Below, piece by piece: positions 10,191-24,400 of a stretch of DNA of 64,000 bases (positions within the stretch are counted from its first letter, which is position 1; each line of letters begins with the position of its first letter). The notes under the pieces were generated by a model. It was not told the DNA's origin and did no database searches. It worked only from the letters and a program-made list of their open reading frames with translations. The translations under genes were made by a program, and so were the position numbers. This DNA comes from Acanthaster planci (lineage: Eukaryota > Echinodermata > Asteroidea > Valvatida > Acanthasteridae), in assembly GCF_001949145.1 (NCBI RefSeq), contig NW_019091421.1:731453-795452 (forward strand), given 5' to 3'.

Positions 10191-11895
10191 ATGATGTGCT
10201 TGCGAGTGCTCTACGTCTTTGTCTCTTGCCTGTCTCTTTTGGTGGCGATGGTAACCCTGTGGGCCATCCAACATTTTATGTATGTCGGTGATGACCAACT
10301 CCAGCAGCTAGGTGTGGTGGCTAGGACAAGGGACAATGCCGGTGTGTTTCAGAGCAAGAAATTAGGGAAATTCATCCGCCTGGAGAAATGGACAAAGGCT
10401 ACGCTGAGGTGTAGCACCGTCTGTAGCAAGTAGGTGGCTCATTTTTCTTTTCCTTCGTTGGGGGGGACACTGGCCGATCCATTTTGACTGTTTAGGTCAG
10501 GGTTTGGGAAATGACTCCTGGGTATTGGCATGATGCTACAAGCATCTGCGAGATGAGGCACTTGATTGTACTCATGAAAATAATTCCACACAAAAGAAGC
10601 TAAAAGCTCTGTTGGGGTTGATGTAGACCAAATTTGATCTCACTTCAATAAAAAACTGATCAACTGAGGTAATAAACTTACCAGTTTGCCTCAATAAAAC
10701 CTTGTAATCTTTGTGTCATCTCTCTTCACTGACCCATTCACAGTTAACAGGTTAACGTATTATTCTGTGTCATTTCTGTAGGCGATCAGGAGGCACCTGC
10801 GTCCCTCTTGACTTGGCTGTTTTCGTCTATCGAGATGAAATCCCAGCAAAAGAGCACACCTACAACCGTATGTATCCTGCGGTACGAGTCCCAGCAATGA
10901 GAGAAACCAAATTTCTCACCAAAAAACTGAACACTGAGCGGTGCTACATGAAGGATCATTTTCCAGACATGAGGCTGATCGAGCAGCAGAGGCGTTGCGC
11001 TGTCGTGGGGAATGGTGGCATCCTCGTCGGCAGCGGATGCGGCGCAGAGATCGACTCCCACGACTTCGTTGTCCGCTCTAACCTGCCACCGTTACAGGGC
11101 TATGAAAAAGACGTTGGCAGAACGGCCAACCTGTCAGCATTCAACACCATGACGTTGATGAATTTCACTGACGGACTAGCTCCCAATGCCACCAATAAAA
11201 CACTAGACCTTTTGGGGCAATATTTGCAATACCTATCGACTCTGGATGAGACAATATTGTGGTATCTGAAGACTTTGCGGGAGCCGTATGATGAAATGTT
11301 TCGTCTAGTCACGCAGTATCTGAAGTCCACCAGCAAACATACAAAGATTCATTATGCATACAGTTGGAAGTCCATACATGTGGAGAAGTAAGTTGTTAGT
11401 TTATCAGTTGATACAGTTTGTAGGTTGGTCAGCGAGGTAACTGACTGTTAGTTACAAACTGACGACTATAGACATGTTACCATGGAGAAAGGAAATGAAT
11501 GGCTTGAAAAAAAAAACTTAACTGATTTCAATGCCATTACCCTGTTGACCAAAGTAAAGAGAAACTGCGTTTAACCTACACTGACACTACCTGAAGTACA
11601 CAAATGTCATTGTTTTTTTCCCTCTACCAGGGAGTGGGCGTTGAAAGGTACGGGGACACTTGGCTTCGACATTTTCGCCGTGGCTAGGACCTTCTGTGAT
11701 AACATCACCCTCTATGGCTTCTTCCCGTTCCATGAGGACCAAGATGGAAGAAAAATACCTCATCATTACTATGAAGATGTCGTGGAGTTTTCTTACAATG
11801 GAACAGTCCACAACTTCTTACTTGAGTATCAGAAGTTAAAGGAACTGGATGCGAGGGGGGAAGTGCGACTGGTGACTAGAGCTTGCAGTGCATGA
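10191..11895 (+). CDS. ST8Sia-type alpha-2,8-sialyltransferase, tandem copy B
   Basis: GT29 sialyltransferase, paralogue of the gene at 1.3-3.5 kb. Coding exons are 10191-10429, 10782-11387 and 11631-11895 with the same phase-2 junctions; exon 2 is exactly 606 nt in both copies. There are two adjacent start codons (10191 and 10194); the second gives 368 residues, the same as copy A. The N-terminal anchor, sialylmotif L, sialylmotif S (TGTLGFD...YGFFPF), motif III HHYY and motif VS H-x4-E are all intact, so the enzyme is predicted to be active. The anchor and stem have diverged strongly from copy A, whereas the catalytic part is roughly four-fifths identical by eye. Exon 3 has one extra codon (EDVVEF against ED-MEF). 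Acceptor specificity cannot be assigned. Confidence 0.93.
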
Positions 11896-14800
11896 ACAAC
11901 ATTGGCACGTTTTTGACGCTAACTTCAAGGCATTCTTTCACCTTGCTTTTTATTTGAACTTAACAGGTTTCCACTTCCACCTTGCATATTTCCGTAACAC
12001 TTGTTTTATAAAATCGTGACACCATACACCACAGTGCTGATACCTTACACAGTCTAAGTATAATAATACCAATGGAAACAGACATCCTGTGCCAAATTTT
12101 GAACGAGGTTGTCAGTCTCCATCTGAAAGTGATTTGGGGGAAGTGAAGAACACTGACAGCATGGAAGAATCCTGCACAGATTAATTAGACCGATCCAGTA
12201 AGCCCCCCCCCCACTGCTCACATGGGCACTTTGCATGTGCTCTTGTCTAGTGCCACACTACGTCTTCCAGCCGTGTATCATACACACGCGCACGTAAGGG
12301 TTAATGGATCAGTCTATTCATCACATTTCTTGCAGCGACAATGTGCCACGTAACTTTGACCAAAAAAAAAAAACACGAGGCAAAATGTCTGTGCTGAATC
12401 GTAGGATGGCAAGTTATTATTCGCTTGTGTTCTAAACTTTGCCAAACTGGAGGCCATCCAATTGCCATATTTGTTCAAACTGGTGCTATTTGCTCAACTT
12501 TTCACTAAAGGATCAATACATTTACGTTTTCAAATGAACAAACAACGTACTGTACCATCACTCATTCCAATATAGGGGTTCAATGCTGGACGAACATCAC
12601 AACTTGACAAAGATACAACCATATTGTGAGGCACTGTTGAAAGTCTGACAATCCACAAATGAAGACACTCATATGACAAAATCGACCAGTCTCAGCTCCA
12701 ACCATGCAAAGATTGAACCATGAAGGCAACACACTGATTATTTGTGTGCCAGTCAATGGTCTGGGCCCAAATTACACAGAGCCACCAAAACCCCTGTAAA
12801 TGTTTGCAGTGAAGGAAAAAAAAAAAACCTAAATCTGCTGCTCCTCTAAACTTCGGCCTACAGAACTTGATGTCTGGCACATTGCCTTTCACTGGCTTTC
12901 TGTCTTCCGTTGGGAACAACTTGGCAGCTCTACACACTGGGTCATCTAGTATTTGAGTCTGGTTATTTTTTAAAACTTGCCCAATTAAGCCACAATATAA
13001 ACAGCAGCATTTATATGTATTCCTTTGTCAAAGAAATGGAAGACCATATTATGCTTATGGTGTGTGACAAAGTGCAGCTTAGTTACCACATTGACATTTG
13101 TGCACATTTTCAGCCTATTGGCTGCAGTCGACGCTTTTATACCCAGTGCATCCAAGAAATACAACTGCTTAAATTTGCTTCCATGAATCATGAGAAAAAA
13201 CTTGAAATTTGAATTCTACGGTGGTTAATGAAGTTGAATGTAGAAAAAACTGGACAATCTCTCACAACGCGTGCAAAGTTGACTTGAGTCAAGCTTCTAT
13301 TGGTTATTAGTTGATGAGTATGGAATCGTACACCCCCAACCAACAGAATCTGTCCCAGCAGTAGTTGGGACTATCCCATCTTGGGTGCTGTAGTTGGGCT
13401 GATGCAACTGTGGCACGGTGCTGCTTGTTTATATTATGAGATTTTATTTCTGCTTTTTTTTCTGCAGAATGACTGATAAATTGTAGCTCATAAGTTTAAA
13501 ACAGTGTACAGAAATGATTGTCACTGACTTACTTTTGTTCAGAAGAAGATTTCAGCTCTGAACCTAGGAGTGGTAATACGCACAATCATTCTACAGAATG
13601 CATTTTCTTGCGTCGAGCCAGAATGAAAAACAGTTCCATGGATGAGACCATCTTTTCATAAGCCAATTTTGAATTTTCAAATTGCCAAATATAGAATTTA
13701 GACAAATTTGTGAGCGCTTCCAGTGTTTTATATACTTGATTATAATGTACCTCAGTAACGTGCTTTGTCAGCTTACTGTCAATATGAATGTCCAAGTTAA
13801 TAAAAGGGTCTGTGTGCTGGATCACCCATTTTGAGTATTTTGCAGAAGTGAATTCATCGCTCGTCATGAAATGCGAGTGAAATCACCCAAATAGGAAGGG
13901 GAGGATATGATTACTTTGCTGGGGTTGTAAAAGGGGCATTGATCTTGATGAAAGGGCACAAAGCACCCTCCAGATTCTGTTACATTACAGTTGTGGAAAC
14001 AACAATGAAGTATACATAAGCAACACTACTAACCTACATGTCCAGTGTTGCATTTTTTTGGGGGGGGAGACAGAGATAAAAAGCGGCGAGGTTTGGTCAG
14101 ACAATTTTTAGCCCCCCATTGGGAGAAAATACAAAAAAAAAAAAGTTTAAAGAAAACTTGGTAATTCTCTACATATTCACGATAACAATTCCGACAATCC
14201 GCCGGGAAATTATAATATTCATTACCTGCTACTTAATAGTAGTATTTTTAAAAGCCACTAGCTTCTGTAATGCTACAACGTATTTCTTTTTCCCTGCAGA
14301 GGACTGTTGATATCACACACATTATAATATTCAAGTAATCAAACGAGTATAATTGCATCCGTGTACGTGAGAGAAACCAAGAAAAAGACCATTGATGAGA
14401 TAATGCACTTTCCCAGAACTGTTCGCCCTCTTCCAGCCAAAGCACTGCCCCTCACTCAAGGGGAACACTTGGCGGGGATTAGCAGTGTTGATACAATTTG
14501 CTAAACCCAGCACGTTTTGAGGAACATATTTCTTTGAGGGTTATCACAGGACTCAAGTGGAAATTTCTACCATTGAAAGGGAGGTGGTGAAATGACTCCT
14601 GCCTTTGTGTTAATATAGCAAGGTGTGTACCCTAGTTTGAATTTAAAAAAATTTGGCAAAAGCCAAATTGCACATTTCACTGGTGTCACTGTTACCTGTT
14701 TTCCCTTCTTTATCATCAAAGAGAAGAAACTAATACTTTCAGGTTGCTCTGCGCATTTCCAGAATATCTGGGACTATCAACCAACTCTTATAAATAAGAC

Positions 14801-15450
14801 AAAAGGTTGGAATTACCACAAATGTGCAAGTCGTGAAAGCCTTCGCAAACGTGCTTAAAACCACCTGTTTTTACTGCGTTGAAACTGTTTTTTTGGGGGG
14901 GTATGGAAATTTTTGAAGCAAATGTAGTCTACTTGGCCATATTTTCCTATGGTAAAATGCACTGGAAATATGATCACAAAAGTTTGGTAGCTAATACATG
15001 TAATGTTCTAACTGTGTACAGCAACATGGCCACCTACATGCTTGAGATAGAGCACACAGCAATGTAACAGAATACAACATGGCAACTACGGGTCTCGATA
15101 AATTGTGAGTATTGGGAAACCATACTAAGTAGAGAAAACCTTTTTGTTTGGCTGGCAATTGCAGACCATGGCGGAATTAACAGAGGGTTGGGAATAATAA
15201 ATGCCAATGCATATTTTTACGTACCAAAGCTTGAGTGGCAAGCACAAATAGAAGAAAGGTCTGTGTGTTACTGAGTACGACACCTATGGGCGGTAAATAT
15301 GGAATAGGCATATAGTTGGCATTGAGAACCACACTAATATTAAACAGTAACCAGCCCCTGGGTGGCCTCTTCTATGCTAGAGGTGAAGAATTTCAGTTGC
15401 ACTGACTTGTTGGTACTTTGGAACAAGCTGGTATAACTGTCCATCAAACG
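11896..15450. other. Intergenic: duplicated 3' flank, then USP22 3' side
   Basis: From 11.9 to about 12.75 kb the sequence matches the 3' flank of copy A in short blocks and marks the end of the tandem duplication. Beyond that no exon was recognised. The right-hand part probably includes the USP22 3' untranslated region, which would read leftward from 15450; its end cannot be placed. Confidence 0.45.
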
Positions 15451-18400
15451 TCATTCGTACTCTAAGATGCGCTTGTGGTAAAACAGTAAATACCTGAAAT
15501 GACAGGGACACAAATTATAGCAGCAGCTTATCTGCAAGTAATATAATGTTATTATCTATACTACAACTGGCACTTTGGATGCAGTGAAAAAAAATATCAG
15601 GTAAAGTGCCTTGCCTATGGACACTTGCAGTGTGTCCCCTGATGGGACTCGAACTTCCGCTCAGACTTCAGCCTCAATTATGAACTCAAAGCAAAATGTT
15701 CCCTCAACAGCGACAAAAGAGACACGACAGAAACCGGAATGAAACTGCCACTTATTCTCAGCACCAACGATTGGATGCCGTGTATTTGCGCACATCCAGA
15801 TGAAATCTGGTCATGCATACTTTTATGCACAGATGAGATGTGCCATGCACTAAAGGCTCTTGTGTGTACGCACCACGGCATTATCTATGTACATTATTGT
15901 ACAACTGCTACCTAGAGTCAATGGAAACACAAGCCAGACCCTGTAATCGTCCAGCCAGAATAATCTGATTCTGATGGGGCTGTGGTACTTTCCTCGCCTT
16001 CCATCTCGTTGACCCAAGTTCGAATCCCACCTAGGCCGACTGGGCTTTCAGTCCCTGCCTGAATTCATGGGTTTCCCTGCCGTATCAATCTACAATTGTC
16101 ATCCCATCTCTGAAACTGAACATTTCTACATTGTCTTCTCCCTGGGCTACAGGGCCCGTGTACATTTGAGCAACCCTTGGTTTCATTACCAGGAGAAAAC
16201 AATTAAAATGGAATAAATAAATATATACATTTAACGGAACAGTCCATCATTTGCAATTATCCAAAAGGTACCTGACCAAAATATTGTTGAAAAGCATATT
16301 TGGTTTAAAGTTACAGCACTAAAATCCCTGTGAAATTATTCTTCTAGCAAGCTGTCATTTTGAAGAAAACAATGAACGAAGGCCATTTCCAAAGATGCAA
16401 CAAAAGACGTACATTTTGAAAATTACCATTAGAAGTGCGCGCAAGCTTTCACACGACATAAATGTGTGTGTGGTTACTATAATTTGTCAGTTTAGTGACA
16501 TCATGTAGCTACATTCAAATGAATGTGAGAACATGTCCCAGACACCAAATTCAGGCACAATTCAAAACGTGATGCAGAAAACTCAATCCGAAATCAAAAT
16601 CCTACAATACTGTTTTTCTCGGAATAAACAGAACTCACCGAGCTGCACCTTCACCAAGTTTGTTCTTTAGACACCTTTCTTTAGATTTTGGGTTATTTTG
16701 TTACTTCAGACAAACAACAATGCAAAAAAGAAAAATGATGGACTGCACCTTTTTATTGGCTAAACTGTGCAAAAAAAGGATTTCATAAGTCTGATCTCTA
16801 ACTCTTGTAATCCTTACTCACCCTTCACTATGTAGTACATCTTGCACGCTGGATTTGGTAATCAGGGCATCATCACATTTGAACCACTGGTCCTTGTGCT
16901 GTCGGACAAAACATGTGTAGTGACCCGTCTCAATCGTACCGTGGTGGTTGACGACGGCAAACAGCGAGTATCTGGCGGGGGACCCAAAAAGAGAAGAGAG
17001 GATCAGCAGATTTTTTTTTTCAGGAAGGTCTGACAATCCAGCGATCCATCGACAGTCACTAATCATCCCCGTAAATGTTAAAAGGACAAGGACAACTGGA
17101 GACCGTGAAGAGAGAAACAGGAGAATGGCTGTGTCCAAACGTTATGGCTGTGGCTCCAAATAGCACAGGCACTTATGGAAGACAATGGTCTAGTGGCTTG
17201 AGCCACTTCTCAAAGACATGAATGCACTGGCGGTAGACGCAGGGGACCAGTGCCCCCCACTGTTTCAAGCCCACCCCTTTTTTGCAGGTCCTATGATTGG
17301 ATGGAGGTTAATGGATTGACCTATTTATGGCTGATGCCTGACGGTCTAGCGACTGCCCCCCCCGACTTTGAAAATCATACCGCTGTTGCATGTATGTTAC
17401 TTCCAGCAGTAACTAATGATTCAAATATGGCCTGTGTTATAATGGCCAGATACAATGCAGGAAACACGGATGGTAAAAGGGGTATTTCAGATTGACCTAT
17501 CATAAAGACAATACGTAAAAAAAATCACAAAGATTAAAAATCCATCCATAGAACACAGACGGAAAAAAAAAAAGAACGACAATAAACAGGAGGGGAGTAT
17601 GTGTAAAATATGTTTGCAGTTTTGATGCTCAAATAATTTTGTCAGAGCACGTGTGGTTGGTCGACTCACTTGTTCTCTGAGGTAGATAGTAAGGTACTGG
17701 AGTGTGACTGGTTCTTAATGCCGTTGGCTCGCCGATGTGAGGAGACGTATGGCGTCATGTCCAGCTCATGGGGAAAGGCGATAAAGGTGGAAATCTTCTT
17801 TCGGAATCGGTTGGAGTGTTCAAATCTCTGTAAATGAACAGATCGGCAGAAAATGCCACTTTATGCATATATAGCATGAGTTCAATCGTTTCACTTTTAA
17901 ACAAAAAATAAGAGCACATTCCTTATAAATTTCTGCAATGACTAAAGTACCCTCTTTCTTCTTAGTTTCTTTAATTCTTAACCTGAAAATTTGAGATTTA
18001 TGAAAAGCTGTCACATAATGAAAATGTTAATTTCGGAAAACATGGCTTTTAACTCTGGTGTTTCAAATGGATTCATTTCAAACTTTAATATCTATAATCT
18101 TTTCTTACGAGTTCAGTTTCACCTTACTAACCTTAAATAGGAACATGTTCCAACACGAGTACCAAGTTATAATGCAGCCTTGTAGCAAAGCATGATTACT
18201 ATTAATTGTGCTGCTTTCAGATATAAGTTGGCCAGTACCTTAAGATGGAAGCATGCTACAAGAGGAAGCTTTTTCATGGTGAGCTGTTTGGTGGACTCTT
18301 GGTAACTATGGCAACGGCTACATTTGATCTTTGAGTTGGTGCCTAGATGTTCTGGTCTTGTGAACCTGTGGGTACAAAAGAGAAAATCTATTTGGACTGA

Positions 18401-21400
18401 AGCAATATCCAATTTAGATAAAGGAAACTGTTGAAAGCTACTCAATTATAGTCGGCATTGGGACAATTCACGCTTATTTGGCGTGCATTTAAATAACACA
18501 TACCAACTCTACGATTTTGGTCACTGATGTTCTGTTTGATTTAGAAAGCAGTTCTATCAAGAAAAATGGTAGTTTGCATACAAACACTGTACATGAAGGT
18601 TTAAAGGCCCCTCAAAGGAAATCTTGAGAAGTGTAGTACGGAAAAGTTCCTACTCTTAACACATGCTGAGAAAAAGACCGGCGGCGGTGTGTGTGTCCAA
18701 ATCTGGCTTTTGCCTCTGTCTTTTGCATTGTCAGTGGCAGATTTGGGAGAGGGGGGCACACCGGGTGAGCATGCAACCCCCCCCCACTAACTGCCTCCAT
18801 GACAATGAATCTTAAATGATTCCATTTTAAATGACCTGTGGCTCCACAGTGTATGCTCGCATCTGACCCTCCAAGTTTACATCCCCCCTTTCTGAAATCC
18901 GTGGGTCCACCCTTGTTTGTGGTTCAATTAGACCACTGCGAAAAGACCCTTCAACTGAATGCAGCCCCATGCAAACTCACCGTAGCATCGGAATATCTGA
19001 CATGAAGCTAGCGTTTGAGTAGTTCCACTTCGTCGGCAGACAATAAATGTTTGAAACTAATTCTCAAGTTCGAGGCAAAGCCAAAGACACAGATGGAGCG
19101 TTCTAAACAAGAATCGAAACGTTCTGAGTGTTCAGATCCTTCCTTGGAGAAAAGACACACTACCTTCTCAGACAGTCATCTAGTGAGGTAGGGACATCCT
19201 CAAAACCCGTCGGAGACAACAGACCAGAGTCTCCATTATTGACACTACCGCTACTAGTACTGGAACCTGCGAAAGGCAGAGGAACAAAAAGTCAAATCAA
19301 AAGCTCTGGACGTTACTGATTCAAATCTTACCGCAGAGCAATATGAGGCCTATTGGCAGGTACTGTTGCACTGCGTCTTAGATACTGAGTTTTAATGGGC
19401 CATTCTCTTATTGCCTACAGTCCGTATGGGCAACCAAAGTTTGTACAAATGACCCATTGGTTGGCGAAAGGTTTGGACTCAGCCAAATCGACAAATAAAT
19501 CTCTGGTGCCTACTCACCTGAGGAGTTGCTGTCGACTGAGAGGTCAGCATTAGGAATCGGGGCAGAGGATGAAGAAGATGACGAATGACTACCTGAGGGA
19601 CCCAGATCCAAGGAGATGTCCCAGAAGGGGTCGACAGTGGTCGATACACCCCTGTCACAACAATCAGAACGATGGCATCTTATGCTGAAAGAGCCTGCTC
19701 ACAAATTTGTCAACGGCGACGGTGATGCGCTCGTGGAAATCACAAGCATCCCCGTTTTGACTTTAAACGAAATTTTTCATCCAAAACCAGAAACAGCTAT
19801 AAAAAAGAATAATCAAACCGACACCCTTTTATCAAAGTGCTTGTGCTTACTCCAAATTTCCTGTCTGTGGGGATTCTGGGGATGGGGGGGGTGGTTGGGG
19901 GAGAGAATGAACACTAACTTGCACGACTGGCAGGTTACGTCTGACTGCAGCCCTCCCGTGAAGATTTGGTCAATGATGCAGTTGCAAGGATGAGGATTGT
20001 TGCCAGAGACACCATTGTGGCCTAAAAATAAACACAAGGATACAAGAAGGAAATACCAATGGACCTTTCCCATGAAATGTGCAAATTAGACAGGCGCATG
20101 CGTGCTACTACCACTGGATGGCAAGCGCAGCCGTCATCACCGTCGGCAGTGTAGGAGAGCTGCTCCAACCATAGCCTGGCGCGATGAAGGTCAATAAAAC
20201 CGTATCATGGCCTTTGTCCGATATTTCAGCACGTCTTTCTTGAAACTCGAAAGTTTTTCGGTACCCCGAGATTGGAAAGTAACAATTCCTTGCCTTTAAG
20301 TTTGGCACTCATGCCAAACTATACTAGAGCAGAAACGGCGTGTATATGCTCATGGTTGAGCGCGCATAGGAATCTGTATTGTTATGTCATAGATTTAAGC
20401 AACTTTGCCGACCAGTGGTAGTAATGCGCATGCCTCAGCTTTATTTACACATTTCATTTTTGCAACACCAAAAATCTACGTCTGTAGCAGCCTCATCATC
20501 TTTCCATGAGCCATTTCCAACAAGGCATGTTTAAAAATAAAGCACATCAGGGGTCATTCGGGAACAGCAGTACACGAACACAATTGTCTCTCCTACCTGT
20601 GTGGCCATACACTGAATCCCCAAAGTACAGAATTGGCCCATTGCCAAATATTACGGCCAGACTCTGGGCTTGCTGACGTGAGTAACTTCACCGTACATCA
20701 ATTAAATCATTTATGGAATCGTGATTCCGTCAGAAAAGCGTTCAGATCCTCCTTGTGTGAATGTTATGGGTGGAATTTTTAAAAAGCAATGATAAAAAAA
20801 TATTACCTCTTGCATCAAATGGATGATTTGTCTCTAAAAATGCCAACCACGAGAACACTGTGATCATTTTTAAATAGAATTTTGAAAAGGCATTGTTTCC
20901 CTCAAAACGGCATATGCAAGCAAAGCCAACTTTCAGCTCCGTTTATTGGATTTCATTACACACATGTACAGTGCAGTCCCACCTTTGCAATGCCTATGAA
21001 GTACATCTAGTGCAGCAATGAAGAACTCATGTGCATCCTGCTGCTCATAACCTGCTAAGTGTCTTGCGTGAGTCCACACAAGATGAAGGAGACGGTATGG
21101 AATGTGCACTGAACGTAACCCTGAGTAGAACTGTCAGCACAAACGTAAAGAAGAAAAAAAAAGAATTTAACGGGTTAGTAAGCAAAATGCCATCAACATT
21201 TCTAATCTGAACACAGGACTTCTTGCTCAGCACAACTGCACTGCGTCAACTTACACTGCACAAGTTACTTCTGTACCCTCCTAAATTAGACTTTAGCCAA
21301 GGTGATCGTGGCGATGATTTCAATGCATACAAGAAAAATGCAAAGACTAGTGGGTTTTGTTCACAGCTAGCTGCAAATGCTCTTACTAATTTGTTTGCCT

Positions 21401-24400
21401 GAAGACTCATGCTGAATAATTCAACACTGGAAATGATGTACAGCAGGGCCAACAGTTTATATACACCTGGTAGAACAAAAACACTTCTCAAATTTCACAA
21501 CTTTACTCATTCCTACCACCTGGGTCTCTACTTAATGTACATAGTGTATGCGTCAAATAAAAACACCCAGAGATGTATATACGATTCATATTTATATTTA
21601 CAAAAAAAAAAATCTAAATTTTACATACCAAAACCCTTATATTGAATGCCACTTTCTGTATTTTTGGTCACATCTCATAGTCAATGTGGACCACTTTCTG
21701 AAGTGTTTTTGAACCACAATAAGTTGGAAGATTTAATTTTTTTCACAAAATGATTTTTCAGAGATATTAATAGTCTAAACCATAATAAACGTCTCAAAAG
21801 TATTTTCACTTGAAGTACACACTATGAACATAAAGTTCAGACACATTTTGTCTGACCTCGTAAAGAAAAAGTTGGCCAAACTATTTCAAGCAGCGAAAAA
21901 TTTAGGACAACTGTTTTTCTACCAAGTGTATGAAACCTTTTTGCCCCGACTGTATGCAAATTTCTTTTCGCTGACCACTCAGAGTGGCCGGCTGCCCTCT
22001 CTAAGAATGCTAATTATCCACACAAATGTCATAGGTCCAGCATGCCCCCATTGAGTATATCCACCATCTTGCTCAAAACAAGACTGTGTCTGTTGATTTT
22101 TTTTGCTAACACAATCAGTATCAGAAACTCAAGAGAAACATAAGCCCCCAACAAATGAGTTGGTAAAGGCAGTCATTACACTGGCTGTCAATTGTACTGC
22201 ATGCTAGTCTTTGCTCAAGTGCAATTTGTGTCGTACATAGACTGAAAAAGTCATTTTAATACTGTAGCAACTGCCTTGACTAAAGGCTATTAATTTGATA
22301 GATAAAGGATTCTAAACTGTAGAATGTAAGTGAATGCACAGGCTGAAAGTTACAATCATTTGAATCATTTGAAAGAACTTGGAAGTGAGCATGGAATTCT
22401 TGCTGTCTGCTTTGTATGTCTGCTAATGAGGGCGCTATTCAGATCAGCAGGACAGCTTTCAGTACACATGATGGCTGAAATGATAGTTCACAACCAACAA
22501 ACATCACATATCTTTCTGAAAGCAGAAAACTGTCAGCTCAATAAGAAATCAACAGACCCAGCCCTGAAGGTCTTTTTTGCTCATTAGGAGAAGCCACATA
22601 TCCCACCGATTATTACAAAACAGATTCTGCATACGTTTCTCTCGCTACATTATAGATACTAGAAAACAGGCACAAATGCCTGACACAGAAAAACAAAATC
22701 AGGTCACCAAGGCAAGGCTCCACTGTTACTGTGAAATATACACAGCATATGTGTAAGTTGCGTTGAGGAAATGGGGGAAATAACATTTGTTAAAAAACAA
22801 AACGGTTCCCAATGCAAAGCATTGAGATGTTCATGAGAAGTCTTCCATTTGAGAATAAATTGGCTATAAAGGTTAAAGCGGATATGACTGTACTGCTTAA
22901 AAACAGTCAATTCCTGGTAGTCTCTAAAGCAAAACCACAATTTATCTTCTATCTGAACAAAAATATACAGCATTCCTGGAAATCTCAGATGTGGAAGGAG
23001 AACCATCAGTCTATGTTTTGTTTACCTATTTTTGTTTTTTAAACAGTAAATGTAATTTCTACTTTGAACAAATTAAGCACAAAACCTGTGGAATAGTAAG
23101 AGACATCTATAATGTAGTTTGGGGTGTGGCGAGTACTGAGTCATACCCAGTTAACGCATCAGTAAGTCTACCAAATTATCCATCTTGAGGAAAAGACAGA
23201 AATATACTTAGACAGATGGGAAATTTAACCTGCAGGAATTTCTGCACTCAGTTCATGTGCATTTCTGCTAACAATGTAAGCAGCTGCCGAGTGTAACATG
23301 CTTGGCTATACAGAGTCAGTCTCACTTGCCAAAAAGTCCATATTAAGAGCAATGCAGCTTGGATTCTTCGAATGATTAAAATATTTACCCACCCCCCCAT
23401 TAAAGGCACAGTACCTGCACCTTATGACTTATTTAAACTAAAAGAGCTCTCAAAAGCCTACAGGTAAATGCTTATGCACTGAAGTTAATACTGCTCATGT
23501 AACCATTAGAACTGAATAGATATTTTGAGAAATGTGATAATTTTTCTGACAATAGCTCTATGCACGGTAATTGTCAAGACTCACCCACTATTAATCCTTT
23601 GACAAAAAACCTCTCCATCTGGAAGAAGTGAACACATGACACCCATCAGCATCTATGAGCGCAACCAAGGGAGAACCCCACCCCACCCCTGGTTGTCAAT
23701 TTGTTTTTCTTACTTTCTGGAAAAATGAAGATACTATATGCATCTAATCTTAAACTATTAGCTCCGATATAGAGCATTATAAGTCCAGCGTAAATTTACA
23801 AAAAAATCCTGGGTCCCCCAAGAACAGATATTCACACAATTGCTTCAGTTTAACCTTTCTGTCAAACTAATTTCATCACATTTTCATACAATTTTACAGG
23901 TTAGAAGTCATAATATAAGAATACTAAATTTTAAACAAAGTAAAAAAGAATTGAAAACAGATGATCTGATTGGAGCAAGATTCAAAATTCAAAACAGGCA
24001 ACAACAATCATAATTTTGACTTCATTGACACCAGCATAACCTTTGATAAAAAGGTACTTAGTCGATCTCAAATTTCACCTTGAAACCCCCCCCCCATCTG
24101 GAAAGATCAGGAAGTGATAAGAAGTTCACAGGCAGGCATTTGACAAACATGTGACTTTTTTGGTGGTGGCTGGTATTCCATTCCCTTTCATATAAAGAAA
24201 TGACCCATAAAAACTGAACATTGAGAAGTGAACAATGTCTGTTTCTCTCTTTATCAAAGTTATGCCCGAGTTGGATTACACCACGCAGGCTTCAAGTGAA
24301 AAGTAAAAGACTGATAGATGACTCCACCACCGTGTACCAGTTCAGGTGAACTCTAAATGTCTGGGCTGAAGTTAACAAATATTTCAAGGTCTTGCTTACC

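Noticed and set aside
18726-18912. Second CAGTGGC-type hAT element in a USP22 intron
   Set aside because: A CAGTGGCAGATTTGG start and a distant GTGGGTCCACCC are present, but the ends do not pair well and no target duplication was found.
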